Source of the DNA: Mycoplasmopsis bovirhinis
Lineage (GTDB): Bacteria > Bacillota_I > Bacilli_A > Mycoplasmatales > Metamycoplasmataceae
Assembly (NCBI RefSeq): GCF_900660515.1
Contig: NZ_LR214972.1
Coordinates: 62,001 to 126,000, forward strand
Length of the DNA: 64,000 bases
Reading direction: 5' to 3'
The notes beneath the pieces were generated by a model that worked only from the letters and a program-made list of their open reading frames with translations, did no database searches and was not told the DNA's origin. This document shows, in pieces, positions 44,988-55,373 of the stretch; position 1 is the first letter of the stretch, and each line of letters begins with the position of its first letter. The translations under genes and the position numbers were made by a program.

Positions 44988-45690
44988 ATCTTTCTATTTT
45001 TTAAGATATAAATATTTAAAATTATAAATAATGTTTAGCAAAACTCTTTTATACCAATTTTCTAGTTTTCAAAATAATTTGATATAGATTTATATTAATC
45101 TCGTTGTATTAAATGATATTGTTTTAAGTAATTATTCTTAATTAAAAATACTTCCAAATAAATGATAAGATGGGAAATAATATTTAAGATAATAACATTA
45201 TTTTTAAATACTGATTTTTACGTTTTACAATGAATTTAAAACAAGAAAATAAGTTAGAATTTTCAAGCTCATGTTGATTGCTTGAACTAAAAATTAGATG
45301 AACTCAATTTGAACAAATATTATACATAATTTGGCACAAATACTGACACAAAAGCGATGTTGCCAAGTTCATTCAATGATGTAATTCCAATTTTATTCGA
45401 TTGCAATCAAAATACTTTCAGAATCGAATTTCCTTAATATAAAATGATACTTTGAAAAAAAGGGTTAAAAATTAGAAAAAAAGTACCATTTTACAATTAT
45501 ATTTCTAGCCTCTTTTTATAAAGGATGTTATATTTGAATTAAACAAATAACTATTTATTTTATAATTAAGTTTAAATAAGTATTTAAAACGATATATGAG
45601 TATGCTATTTTATATATTTACTATTATAATAAATATATAAAATATTGCTATAATATATAAAAATATATATTATAGGTTATAGGAGGATTA
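44988..45690. other. Long mostly non-coding stretch before hsdS
   Basis: This 700-bp region holds no recognised gene. One short frame lies inside it (45230-45442, listed separately). The last 100 bp are A/T runs with TATAAT-like sites (for example in TTGCTATAATATAT) and the AGGAGG ribosome site of hsdS at 45680-45685. Confidence 0.5.
45230..45442 (+). CDS. Short hypothetical frame (70 residues), doubtful
   Basis: An ATG-started frame of 70 codons with four in-frame UGA (Trp) codons reads MNLKQENKLEFSSSCWLLEL and onward, with unusually many Trp residues (IIWHKYWHKSD, FIQWCNS). It has no ribosome site. It could be a remnant of a larger gene or chance. The density of UGA is unlike a random frame only weakly, so confidence is low. 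I do not recognise it. Confidence 0.2.
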
Positions 45691-47550
45691 ATGAATAAAA
45701 TAGAAAAGCTTATTAATGAGTTATGTCCTGGTGGTGTTGAGTACAAAAAACTAAGTGAGGTTGCAAAGTGCAAAAGTGGTAGAAGACTTACTAAGAGTCA
45801 GTTGCTAAAGCATGGGTATCCAGTAATGAGTGGGGGTTTTAAACCAATAGGATATTGGAATGACTATAATTACAATGAAAATACTACATCAATTGCTCGT
45901 TATGGTACTGCAGGACTTGTAAGATGAGAAACTCAAAAGTTTTGAGCAATTGATGCTTGTTGAGTAATAACTGATTTAAAAGATAATATTGATTCAAAAT
46001 ATTTATATTATGTTGTAAAGAATAAAGAATCAGAATTAATTGAATCAGTTTTTGGAACTATACCAGCCTTATCAGTTGATACTGTACATAACCTTGATGT
46101 CCCACTCCCACCCCGCGCGATCCAAGACGAAATTGTCAAAATTCTTGACAATTTCACAGAGCTTACAACAGAGCTTACAACAGAGCTTACAACAGAGCTT
46201 ACAACAGAGCTTACAACAGAGCTTACAACAGAGCTTACAACAGAGCTTACAACAGAGCTTAAGGACAGAATTAAGCAATATGAATATTATAGGGATAAAC
46301 TTTTATCTTTTGATGATTCAAAAGTTAAGGTTGAGTATAAACCACTAAAAGAATTATGTTCAATAACAACTGGTAAATTGAATGCTAAAGATGCAGTTGA
46401 TGGAGGAATATATCCATTTTTTACTTGTCATGCAAAACCATATTCTATTAATGAATATGCTTTTGATACTGAGGCAATCTTGCTTTCTGGTAATGGTAAT
46501 ATAGGACATACAAATTATTATAATGGTAAATTTAATGCATATCAAAGGACTTATGTTTTACATAATTTTATTGAAGTAAATCCTAAATTTTTATTGCATT
46601 ACATAAATAATTCCTTTAAGGATTATATTAGCCAAAAATCACTAAATGGAGTAATATCATATATTACACTTCCAATTTTACAAGAATTCAGTTTACCCAT
46701 CCCACCCCTTCCAGTACAAGACAGAATTGCGGAAGTTTTAGACAATTTTGAAAAGATATGTAAAGATCTCAAAATTGGCCTGCCTTCTGAAATACAATTA
46801 AGACAAAAACAATATGAATATTATCGCAATCTCTTATTATCATTTAATATAGATGATATTATGAGAGAGAGAGAGAGAGACGATAATTCTGGATTAAATA
46901 AATTACTTGAATATGTCTTTGGTTTGGATTTAGTTAGTTATGGGTATAAAATCCAAACCAAACATTTATGAGAAATAACAACATGAAACAAAAAGTTTCA
47001 AGAAGTTGATCCAAGTAAACAAGAAAAAATCATTAAATATAAAAAATACTTTAGTGCTAAAGAACTTAAAGATTTAACTTCTCAAGATGGAACAATCAAA
47101 ATTTTAACTACGAATAAAACTAACATATTTGCTAACGAAGCAAAAGTTGACAAATATGTTGATCAAGGAGAAGTTATTTACCTTCCTACTGGTGGTAATG
47201 CATTAGTGCAATATTATAAAGGTAAATTTATTACTGGAGGAAATGTTATTGCTATTGCTAAAGATAATAATGAACTAAACATAAAATATTTATTTTATGT
47301 TTTAAATAATAAATTAGATCTAATAGCATCATATTACAGAGGTGCAGGCATTCAACATCCTTATATGCCTGATATCTTAGAAATACTTATCCCTATCCCA
47401 CCTCTATCACTCCAAAACCAAATAGTTGCGATCTTAGACAATTTCTCAAACTACACAAACAACCTAACTCAAGGTTTACCAGCTGAAATAAACCTTCGGC
47501 AAAAACAATATGAATATTATCGAAATAAACTTTTAAATTTTAATAAATAG
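45691..47550 (+). CDS. hsdS: Type I restriction-modification specificity subunit with three recognition units
   Basis: HsdS sets the DNA target of a type I restriction-modification complex. A usual subunit has two recognition domains and about 400 residues. This 619-residue frame has three: unit 1 (residues 1-207), unit 2 (208-390) and unit 3 (398-619). Each ends in a conserved helix: PPRAIQDEIVKILDNF with KQYEYYRDKLLSF, PPLPVQDRIAEVLDNF with KQYEYYRNLLLSF, and PPLSLQNQIVAILDNF with KQYEYYRNKLLNF. In unit 1 the helix contains eight exact ELTT repeats. A (GA)9 tract encodes RERERD between units 2 and 3. UGA is Trp at several sites. Neither hsdM nor hsdR is present in the window, so it is orphaned locally. 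Confidence 0.9.
46159..46260 (+). repeat. Eight 12-bp tandem repeats (ELTT) in the HsdS central helix
   Basis: GAGCTTACAACA occurs eight times without a mismatch (46159-46254), followed by a partial GAGCTT. The unit keeps the frame and encodes Glu-Leu-Thr-Thr. In the EcoR124 system 4-residue TAEL repeats at the same place set the distance between the two half-sites, so repeat number here probably sets target spacing. Confidence 0.95.
46863..46880 (+). repeat. (GA)9 tract at the join of HsdS units 2 and 3
   Basis: Nine GA units follow AT and precede C-GAT-AAT. With nine units the frame continues into unit 3. With eight, CGA-TAA stops translation at once; with ten, it stops five codons later (reading T-I-I-L-D). 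Either loss yields a two-unit protein of about 397 residues, the normal HsdS length. Confidence 0.92.
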
Positions 47551-47599
47551 AAAAAACATTCAATTAAATTACATGTTTTAATTTTAAGATTCATATAAT

Positions 47600-47624
47600 A
47601 AACCTAGAGCAAATCTCTAGGTTT
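47600..47624. terminator. Bidirectional hairpin between hsdS and the immunoglobulin-blocking gene
   Basis: AAACCTAGAG (47600-47609) and CTCTAGGTTT (47615-47624) form a perfect 10-bp stem with a 5-nt loop between two convergent genes. Confidence 0.8.
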
Positions 47625-47636
47625 ATGTTTAAAATA

Positions 47637-50069
47637 TTAAATTACTTGGTAAAGATCATCTTCAGTTTCAAAACGTGCATTGAATCCTGCACTTTTTAAA
47701 GTTTCTAGGATCTTAGTTTCACCTGTTTGAACGATAATTTCAGTATTAGAATTAAAAGTATTGTCACTTCAAGAAATTAAAGTACGCAAGTTGCTAATTC
47801 CTTTAGCATTAAGACTTTCTCCGGTTCCTGGAGAAAGAGCAAAGAATTTAATTTTCTTTGTAGTTTTACCGTTACTAAAGAAAATCTTAGAACGATCATC
47901 TGGGGTTTGTGGACCTTCAGTAATTAAAATGTCACTAAATTGAGCAATATTCATCTCAGCCGCTGATACTTCTCAAGTATCTGAATTGTTGTATAGTTTA
48001 ATACGTTTTAGTCTTCTTACAGAGCTATTTTTACCTAAAATATCACGAAAGACCATTCCGGCTAAAGTTTTAATACTTGGAGCGTTAGAAAAATCAACTC
48101 CTAATGGATATGAATTACCATCACGTCCAGAATCAGGTTTATTACCACCTCCTCAACCACCTTGGAAAATTCTTTCGTTATTTCTAGTTCAATAAGCCAT
48201 TCTAAGACCATCATTAACTTTAGTTAAATCAAATTTACTATTAGATCCTTTGACATCTTCTTCATCAAATGATAAGTTGTCAAAAGTAATTCTGGTATAA
48301 ATTCGTTCATCAGAATTTAAGTAAGCTCAGTTAACGTTATAATCGTTCATATTAACTCAAGCAACTTTATTTAAAGCTCAAGGGTTAATAGCTCAATCAT
48401 TTGCATTACCATTAAGTTTTTGATCTGTATACATTGCTAATTCATCTATTTCTTTGTCTTTAATAAATCTAATTGCACTAGTATTTTTAGAAGCAAAGAA
48501 TAATTCTAATAATGGCAATTTGTTTGGAAGTGCTGCAAAAATTTTATCCATATTTTGGTCGGCACCAACTCTACCAATATTTTTAATCCGATAACCAGTA
48601 ATTTCGATCTTATCTCTTTGTAAACGTTCAATTAATTCTTGAGCATTTTTATATGCATTTGGTTGCTCAACATCGATTTCAACAACCGTTGCTTCAGTAC
48701 GGCTAACATTTTCAATTGCTTCATTACGGGTATATTTAGTAATAGTAATTCCATAACCTTTAATTAAATCACCATAACCGCGATTAATAAATTCTTGATT
48801 TAAGTTAGTATCTGTTCAGTTAGCATATTTACCACGTCTTATATCATCTGAATTTCTTGTTGGTCATTGTGAATTATTTCCTAAAACCTTTTTATATTTG
48901 TTATCTTCAGTATAACGTCTTTGAACGTTGTTAACTGGAGGACTAAAAGTATAAGATTCTCATTCTCCTTTTTCGTTAACTCAAGTTTGAGTATATTCGT
49001 CTGGGATAACATATCCTTTTGAAAGTTGTCTTTGCACTTCAGCGCTAACTTTTTTAATTTTATTATGATCAATATGCATTAAGATAAGTAATTTTCCATA
49101 TGGAACTCTAACTTTTTGGTTTGATCTATATGGTGTTCACTCAACAATCTTAGTATCATTTCACCATCTATCTCAATTTTTTAAAGCAGTTTCATCAACG
49201 TATGTTTTTAATAATTCTGGATTATTTAATAATCTTTCATATCTAGCATATAAATTACCTAATTGCTCAGGAGCTCCACCATCTTTATCAAGATAGTTAT
49301 TTAAATTTTCAATATCTTGAGTTTCGTTATGAAATAAATCATAATATCCCACACCTTTTGTTTGGAAAATATAATCATTCTTTTTAGCACCTTTTGCAGC
49401 TATAACTCCACTTAAACGTATGTTTTCTTCTGTCAAAGCTCCTGTAATACCAGTAACTTCTTCAAATTCATTTTGATATGGAACACGGTTGGCTAAACCT
49501 TTTTGAATATCATATGATTCATCTCTAGGAGGATTTAAAACATCAATATCAGCAAGATATTTAATTCCTCCTTGATTAATTTCCCTACGTTCACGACGTT
49601 GAACTCTTTGATATGGTTCTGGATCTGGTTTAATTGGTACCGGTTCAGGTTCAGGAACAACATCTGGTGGAACAGGAGCTGGATCAACAACTGGTGGTAC
49701 AGGTGCAGGAACAGGAACTGGTTCAGGTTCTGGCTTAATTGGATCTGGTTGAACTGGTTCAGGTGCAGGCTCAATAATCTTAGGCGGTTCTGTTACAATT
49801 GGAACTGGTTTTTCAATTTCTTTTTGCGGTGGTGTTGGTTCAGGGTCTTGTGGTTTACGTTCTAAATTTGCGTCATAAGTATTAACAATTGAATTTTTAG
49901 GATCGGATTCATCATTATCCAAAAATGTTTTTAAGGTTGAATTAACGTTATATTTGTGTCTATTTTCAGCACTAAGTTGCAGACTTTGTATCGTTGTAAA
50001 TAGACCTGTGGCAGTTAGTCCTGTGCCGATAGCTAAAATAGCAATTTTATGTTTTCTTCTAAGTTTCAT
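47637..50069 (-). CDS. Immunoglobulin-blocking virulence protein (MIB-like)
   Basis: The 810-residue protein resembles the mollicute immunoglobulin-blocking family, whose studied members bind the antibody light chain and present the heavy chain to the MIP protease. Features are an uncleaved-looking N-terminal helix (IAILAIGTGLTATGLFTTIQ) that would anchor it outside the cell, a Pro/Glu/Val-rich stalk (about residues 70-160), and a long domain with WVNMNDYNVNW, GGWGGGNKPDSGRDG and NEAIENVSRTEATVVEIDV. Many UGA codons are Trp, so in the standard code it breaks into pieces. Usually the gene sits beside MIP; here the MIP-type genes are more than 30 kb away. Family call from layout and motif memory; binding is inferred. 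Confidence 0.8.
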
Positions 50070-50166
50070 TGTATCCTTTACTAAAATTTTATTTTATTAA
50101 TCAAAATTATATTTATATTATACCATAAAAATACAGTTATATATATATAAATATATTGAATGAATT

Positions 50167-50880
50167 TTAATACTTAAATTTAACAATTCTAGGTCTTTGA
50201 CTGATATCTTTAAGTATTTCTATTTTGTAGTTTTTTGTTAAATTAAGTCATCAATCATAATGTAATGGATTAATTTCAAAATAAATTAAACCATTAGGAT
50301 TTAAATAATCTTTTGCTTTTTTAATAATTTCTTTATAAAACATCAATCCTTGATCCTGTGCAAAAAGTGCTTCATGTGGTTCAAAATCTAAAACGGATTT
50401 ATCAAGTTTTTCATTAGTTGATAAATAAGGCGGGTTTGAAATAATCAAATCAAATTTTTGATTCGATAGGTTTTCAAATAAATTACTTTGAGTAATATTT
50501 ACATCTAAATTATTTTGCCTTGCATTAATTTTAGCTTGCTTAATTGCTTCAAAAGAAATATCAGCTAAGGTTAAAGTTCATAAAGGCATAGCTTTTTTTA
50601 AAGCTAGGCCTATAAAACCTGAACCAGAACATAAATCTAAAACATTTAAACTCTTATTTATTTGATTATCTTTTAAAACTTTTAAAATTAATTCCTCTGT
50701 TTCATATCGTGGAATTAATACCTTTTGTGAAAGATCAATTTTAACATTAGCCATTTCAATGTAACCAATAATTTTTTGAACTGGCATTCCTTGCTTTAAT
50801 AATTCCCTTTCAAAAGAAGATATAGTTTGCTCTAAACCATATCTTCTTTTTTCCAATAATAAATCTTTAATACTAGGCAT
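50167..50880 (-). CDS. prmC: Peptide chain release factor glutamine methyltransferase PrmC
   Basis: PrmC (HemK) methylates the glutamine of the GGQ motif in release factors. The 237-residue protein has LIPRYETEELILKVL, the SAM motif VLDLCSGSGFIGLAL and the catalytic IISNPPYLSTNEKL, all canonical. Two UGA Trp codons lie at 50575 and in the WW pair near 50245. The gene begins at the stop of prfA (TAATG overlap), placing the modifying enzyme and its substrate in one operon. Somewhat shorter than the E. coli protein because the N-terminal helical domain is reduced. Confidence 0.95.
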
Positions 50881-51959
50881 TAAAGATTTGAATCCTGTAA
50901 TTTTAAGTTTTGTTCTTCTGTTAATAATGCTTCAATAATTGCATTAAGTTTACCAGCCATAATTGAAGTTAAAGAAGTTGAATAGCCAATACGATGGTCA
51001 GTAACTCGATCTTGTGGATAATTATAGGTGCGAATTTTTTCACTCCTTGCACCTGAGCCCGCTAACTTACGATAACCTGATTCTTGGGCTTGCTTTTTTT
51101 GTAATTCTAAATCATATAATTTAGATTTTAAAATCCGCAAGGCAATATCTTTATTTTGAATTTGACTCTTTCCTTCTTGGCAACTTACAACGATGCCAGA
51201 AGGAAAGTGGGTAATTCTTACCGCTGAATCAGTAGTATTAACAGATTGACCTCCATTACCACTCGAACGAAAAACATCAATTCTAATTTCATCTGCTTTA
51301 ACTTCAATATCTATCTCTTCATCAATTTCAGGCATAACTGTCACTGTTGCTGTAGAAGTATGAATTCTTCCTTTTGTTTCGGTAACTGGTACTCTTTGCA
51401 CACGGTGCACACCAGATTCAAATTTTAATTTTGAATATGGTTTTTCTCCTTTAATTGAAAAAGTAATTAAGGTAAAACCACCTGATTCTGTGCTAGTTGA
51501 TTCTAAAATTGCAATTTTCATATTGTTTTGCGCTGCTCATTTTGAATACATTTTATATAAATCACCAGCAAAAATATTTGCTTCATCTCCACCAGCTGCT
51601 CCTCTAATTTCAACAATAACGTCTTTTTCATCATTTTCATCTTTTGGTAAAATTAGGATTTTTAGTTCAGCAGCTAATTTTTTCAAAATAGATTCATTTT
51701 CTTGAATTTCCAGTTTTGCTAATTCAATTAGTTCTTGGTCTTTTTCTAAGGACAAAAGTTCTTTAGCAGCATTTAAATTATTTTCAGCATTTAAATAGTT
51801 GCTAAAAGTTTGGACAATATCATTAATTGAATTAACTTCTTTACTAAGCTTATTATATTTTTTAATATCATTAAAAATATCAGGATTTAATAACTCAGCC
51901 TTGAGTTTTTCATATTTATCTTTAATTTGGTGTAATGAATTATACATTGTCAATTCCAT
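50880..51959 (-). CDS. prfA: Peptide chain release factor 1
   Basis: RF1 reads UAA and UAG. The 359-residue protein has the conserved [20 protein letters not shown], the stop-codon recognition region, the GGQ motif in [20 protein letters not shown] and the tail [14 protein letters not shown]. As expected for a mollicute with UGA as Trp, RF1 is the needed factor. UGA at 51534 is Trp. The start may be 51959 or the ATG four codons later (51947, [12 protein letters not shown], the more usual beginning). TAAAAT lies 9 nt before 51959, so that start would be almost leaderless. Confidence 0.96.
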
Positions 51960-52090
51960 AGTATTGTAATTTTACCATAATTATTAATATTTATCTGATT
52001 AATTAATAAATGTGAATTAAAAATTCCAAAAAGTAAAAAAACATTTATAATTAATATTATTAAAAAGATAAATAATATTTAGGAGGAAAA

Positions 52091-53449
52091 ATGATTGACT
52101 CAATTAAAGCATTTTTGTTAAAACCTGTTTTTTACGATAATTGAAGTGATGTTGAAGTTAAAGGATGAATTGCTTCAAACCGTGGAAATAAAAAAATTAG
52201 GTTTTTAGAAATTAATGATGGTTCAACAATCCAAAATCTCCAAGTTGTTTTTAAAGGTTCAAATTTTGATTTTGAATTATTAGATTCGCTACGTCCAGGA
52301 GCAGCAGTAATTATCAAAGGAATCTTGCGAGCAACTCCTAATTCGCCCCAACCAATTGAATTAGTAGCTAGTGAGCTTGTAGCTTATAAAAATGTTGCAG
52401 AAGATTATCCAATTCAAAACCAAGAAATTAAACTTGAAACTTTAAGGGACTTGCCTCATTTACGCCATAGAACAACTATTTTAAGAGCAATAATGCTCAT
52501 TAGATCAACTTTAGCTCATGAAGTACATAAATACTTCATGAACCAAGAATTTCATTACTTAAATAGTCCAATTATTACAAGTAATGATGGTGAGGGAGCT
52601 GGAGAAACATTCAATGTTTCTGATAGTTCTAATTCAGAGCCATTTTTTGGAAAAAATAAAAAAGCTACTTTAGGGGTTACTGGCCAATTGCATGGCGAAA
52701 GTTATGCATTAGGGATGCAAAAAATTTATACTTTTGGTCCAACTTTTCGTGCTGAGAGATCAAATACCAAAAAACATTTAGCTGAATTTTGAATGATTGA
52801 ACCTGAAATGGCTTTTTATGATCTAACTAAAACTATTAGTTTAGCAGATGATATGCTTAAAGTTATAATTAGAAACACTTTAGCTAAACATAAAAGTGAA
52901 TTTGAATATTTAAATTTAGTTAATCAGGGATTAATAGAAAGGTTAAAAAGTTTTATTAATTCACCTATTAAGATCGTTGATTACACCCAAGCAATTGATG
53001 ATTTAGCAAAAGTAAAAGATATCTTTGAAAACCAAGATATTCACTATGGTTTAGATTTAGCTACTGAACATGAAAAATATTTAACTGAAAAAGTTTATAG
53101 CAGCCCAATAGCTGTTATAAACTTCCCTAAAGATTTTAAAGCTTTTTACATGAAGCAAAATGATGATGGTAAATCAGTTGCTGCTTTTGACCTCTTAGTT
53201 CCTGGGATTGGAGAATTAATTGGTGGAAGTCAAAGAGAATGTGACTACCAAAAAATTCTAACTAGAGTTAAAGAATTAAATATCGATCAAGCTGATTTAC
53301 AATGGTATTTAGATCTCAGACGTTTTGGTCATATAATGTCATCAGGTTTTGGAGTTGGATTTGAAAGATTAGTTATGTATGTTACAGGAACTGAAAATAT
53401 TCGTGATGCTATTCCATACCCAAGAACAACTGGAAATATTCGTATGTAA
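52091..53449 (+). CDS. asnS: Asparaginyl-tRNA synthetase
   Basis: This class II synthetase charges tRNA-Asn. The 452-residue protein has an N-terminal OB-fold anticodon-binding domain (DVEVKGWIASNRGNKKIRFL), linker, and the catalytic core with motif 2 [20 protein letters not shown] and motif 3 GFGVGFERLVMYVTG. The signature GVTGQLHGESYALGM and the absence of an AspRS-type insertion support AsnS. The start at 52091 follows AGGAGG. UGA is Trp at several positions (including 52141 and 52789). No T-box leader was seen in the short upstream region. Confidence 0.96.
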
Positions 53450-53473
53450 AATGACAAATTATTTTGTCATTTT
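53448..53473 (+). terminator. Terminator of asnS
   Basis: AAAATGACAAA (53448-53458) and TTTGTCATTTT (53463-53473) form a perfect stem with a 4-nt loop and a T run. The hairpin overlaps the stop codon of asnS. Confidence 0.85.
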
Positions 53474-53868
53474 TTTCTTTCATTTATGCAAATTTAAAAT
53501 AATTTGAAAAGATACATTACTACATAGTATATGTTAAGTCAAGGATATTAACATCTTTTAAGCTATAAAAAATCCAAAGTAAATAAGTTATGTCTTAAAG
53601 AAATTAAAGTTTTAACTATAAATAATAAAAAATAAACAAATTAGTATTAATTAACATATATTATGTTAAAAATTAAGCTATTAGTTAAACAATTTATTTA
53701 GCTTTATAAGTTATAAAATATTTAAAATTGAAAATTTAAAGTATTTTACCTATATCATCACTATCATTGCTTACATATTGCCAAAGTTAAAAGCAAGATG
53801 CATTACATAATAATATAAATTTAACAAAAAATATTTTAAGATTTATTTCCATATTTTAAGAATAGTGT
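53474..53868. other. A+T-rich gene-free stretch before tRNA-Ser
   Basis: Nearly 400 bp without a plausible coding frame, RNA gene or repeat. I see no GC-rich structured segment that would suggest a small RNA. Confidence 0.5.
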
Positions 53869-53874
53869 TATAAT
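53866..53874 (+). promoter_or_regulatory. Extended -10 promoter of tRNA-Ser
   Basis: TGTTATAAT (TG-n-TATAAT, 53866-53874) ends 14 nt before the tRNA. An extended -10 is the most complete promoter element in this region. Confidence 0.6.
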
Positions 53875-53888
53875 ATATACATATAAAT

Positions 53889-53979
53889 GGAACAGTACTC
53901 AAGAGGCTGAAGAGGCGGTCCTGCTAAGACTGTAGGGGAGGCAACTCCCGCGGAGGTTCAAATCCTCTCTGTTCCGCCA
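53889..53979 (+). tRNA. tRNA-Ser (anticodon GCT)
   Basis: The 91-nt sequence folds as a class II tRNA. The acceptor stem GGAACAG (53889-53895) pairs with CTGTTCC (53969-53975), followed by G and an encoded CCA (53977-53979). The anticodon loop CTGCTAA gives GCT, which reads AGC and AGT. A long variable arm (GGGGAGGCAACTCCC) and the T arm GAGGTTCAAATCCTC complete it. Confidence 0.95.
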
Positions 53980-54350
53980 TTTTTTAATAAGTTGCATTAT
54001 CTTGCTATATTTAGATAAGGTAATGCTTTAGTTTAATTTTTTCAATAAGTTTATTGCCTTTATAATATAAATAATAATAATAATTTAAATTTAGTTGGAA
54101 ATTTTGAAAAGTGTAATTTATTTAATTATTAAATTTTATTTTCTTATTCCTATATATATAGGAATAGAGGAATATATTCTCTTCATAACTTTATATAAAA
54201 TAATTCAAAATTCATTTTTATTTTTCCTTTATTTATTAATCAATATCCTTTTTTATGATTTTTCTCATTGTAAAAACTTTCAAAACCAACTAAATTTCTC
54301 CACAATCATTTGTATAGTTTAAAATTTTCATTTTTTTATATATTATAAAT
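53980..54350. other. Mostly non-coding stretch between tRNA-Ser and pfkA
   Basis: A hairpin, GCATTATCTT with ATAAGGTAATGC (about 53994-54026), could end the tRNA transcript. A 75-codon frame at 54095-54322 is very hydrophobic and lacks an ATG start and a ribosome site; I regard it as chance in T-rich DNA. Confidence 0.4.
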
Positions 54351-54377
54351 AAAACCTATCTCAATGAGATAGGTTTT
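54351..54377 (-). terminator. Terminator of pfkA
   Basis: AAAACCTATCTCA (54351-54363) and TGAGATAGGTTTT (54365-54377) are perfect inverted arms with a very short loop. It follows the pfkA stop by 5 nt on the minus strand. Confidence 0.85.
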
Positions 54378-54382
54378 TCATA

Positions 54383-55360
54383 TTATTTTGATTGATTTAG
54401 TTTGTTAAATTTAATTGCTTTTTGGACAAATTTATTCTTTGATTCATTAACCATTGATAAAGCTTCTAAAATTGGAATACCAACAATATCATTTTTAATA
54501 ATTCCAACTGAAATACCAGATTTACCTTCCAAAAGAAAATCAACAGCTTTTTGGCCAAGTAATGAAGCTAATATTCTTTCTTGGGCACTTGGTGTTCCAC
54601 CTCTTTGGATGTGATTTAATGGGTTCGAGCGAGTGTCTCAACCAGTAGTTTCTTGCACTTGTTTTTCTAGTTTTTTAATATCATAACATTTTTCAGAAAC
54701 TACGATAATAATACTTCTTCTGCCTGGTTGTTTAGTTAGTTCTAAGGCTGTAGCAGCAATTTGATCTTCAGGTAATTTATATTGATTCGTAGCAATAATT
54801 TCTGCACCAGTAGCTAAACCTGAATAAAGTGCTAAATCACCACACCCATTCCCCATTACCTCTACAATCATAATACGTTGGTGGCTTTTAGCTGTATCTC
54901 GAATTTTATCAATTGCATCAACAATAGTATTTAACGCTGTATCATAACCAATAGTATAGTCAGTAGCAGCAATATCATTATCAATTGTACCAGGAAGTCC
55001 AATTGTTTTAACTCCTGCTTCGTGTAATAATTGCGCTCCTTTATAACTACCATCACCACCAATTACAACTAATGCTTCAATACCTAATTTTTTTAAATTA
55101 TTAATCGCTACTTCGCGCACACTAGCTTCTTTAAATTCTGGGAACCTTGCCGAATAAATAAAAGTTCCTCCATGGTTGATGTAAGCATCTAAATCAACAC
55201 TATCAGCTGGTATAATTTGATTATTATATAAACCTTTATATCCTTCATAAACTAAATATGCCTCTAAGTTATTGGCTTTAGCATGTTTAGCAATTGCTCT
55301 AACGGCATTATTCATTCCTGGTGCATCACCACCAGAAGTTAAAATTGCAATTTTTTTCAT
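54383..55360 (-). CDS. pfkA: ATP-dependent 6-phosphofructokinase
   Basis: PfkA makes fructose-1,6-bisphosphate and commits sugar to glycolysis. The 325-residue protein has IAILTSGGDAPGMNNAVRAI (ATP loop), VVIGGDGSYKGAQLL, the catalytic segment GLPGTIDNDIAATDYTIG (Asp base) and MIVEVMGNGCGDLALYSG; the usual sequence is MGR-x-x-G, here MGNGCG, so the conserved Arg of the fructose-6-phosphate site is Asn. UGA at 54635 is Trp. It follows folD by 13 nt and is probably in the same operon. Confidence 0.95.
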
Positions 55361-55373
55361 TTATTTTCCTCCA

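Noticed and set aside
46159..46260. CRISPR-like array
   Set aside because: The 12-bp units are directly adjacent with no spacers, and they encode a known kind of HsdS helix repeat.
46040..46348. A plus-strand frame encoding LQQS repeats and a minus-strand frame encoding KLCC repeats
   Set aside because: Both are shadows of the 12-bp repeat inside hsdS, whose own frame encodes ELTT and is flanked by conserved HsdS sequence.
45691..47550. hsdS as a frameshifted pseudogene in three pieces
   Set aside because: The pieces are in one frame; the apparent breaks are UGA codons.
49572..49865. Trp/Arg/Asn-rich frame on the plus strand
   Set aside because: It is the complement of the Pro-rich stalk in the MIB-like protein.
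47637..50069. Truncated MIB-like gene ending near 49173
   Set aside because: The frame continues through many UGA (Trp) codons to TAA at 47637.
52000..52090. T-box or other leader structure before asnS
   Set aside because: The region is short and A+T-rich, with no GC-paired stems or T-box motif.
53474..53868. SRP RNA, RNase P RNA or tmRNA in the gene-free stretch
   Set aside because: No GC-rich paired segments or known core motifs are present.
54095..54322. Small hydrophobic membrane protein of 75 residues
   Set aside because: It lacks an ATG start and a ribosome site, and T-rich DNA yields such frames by chance.
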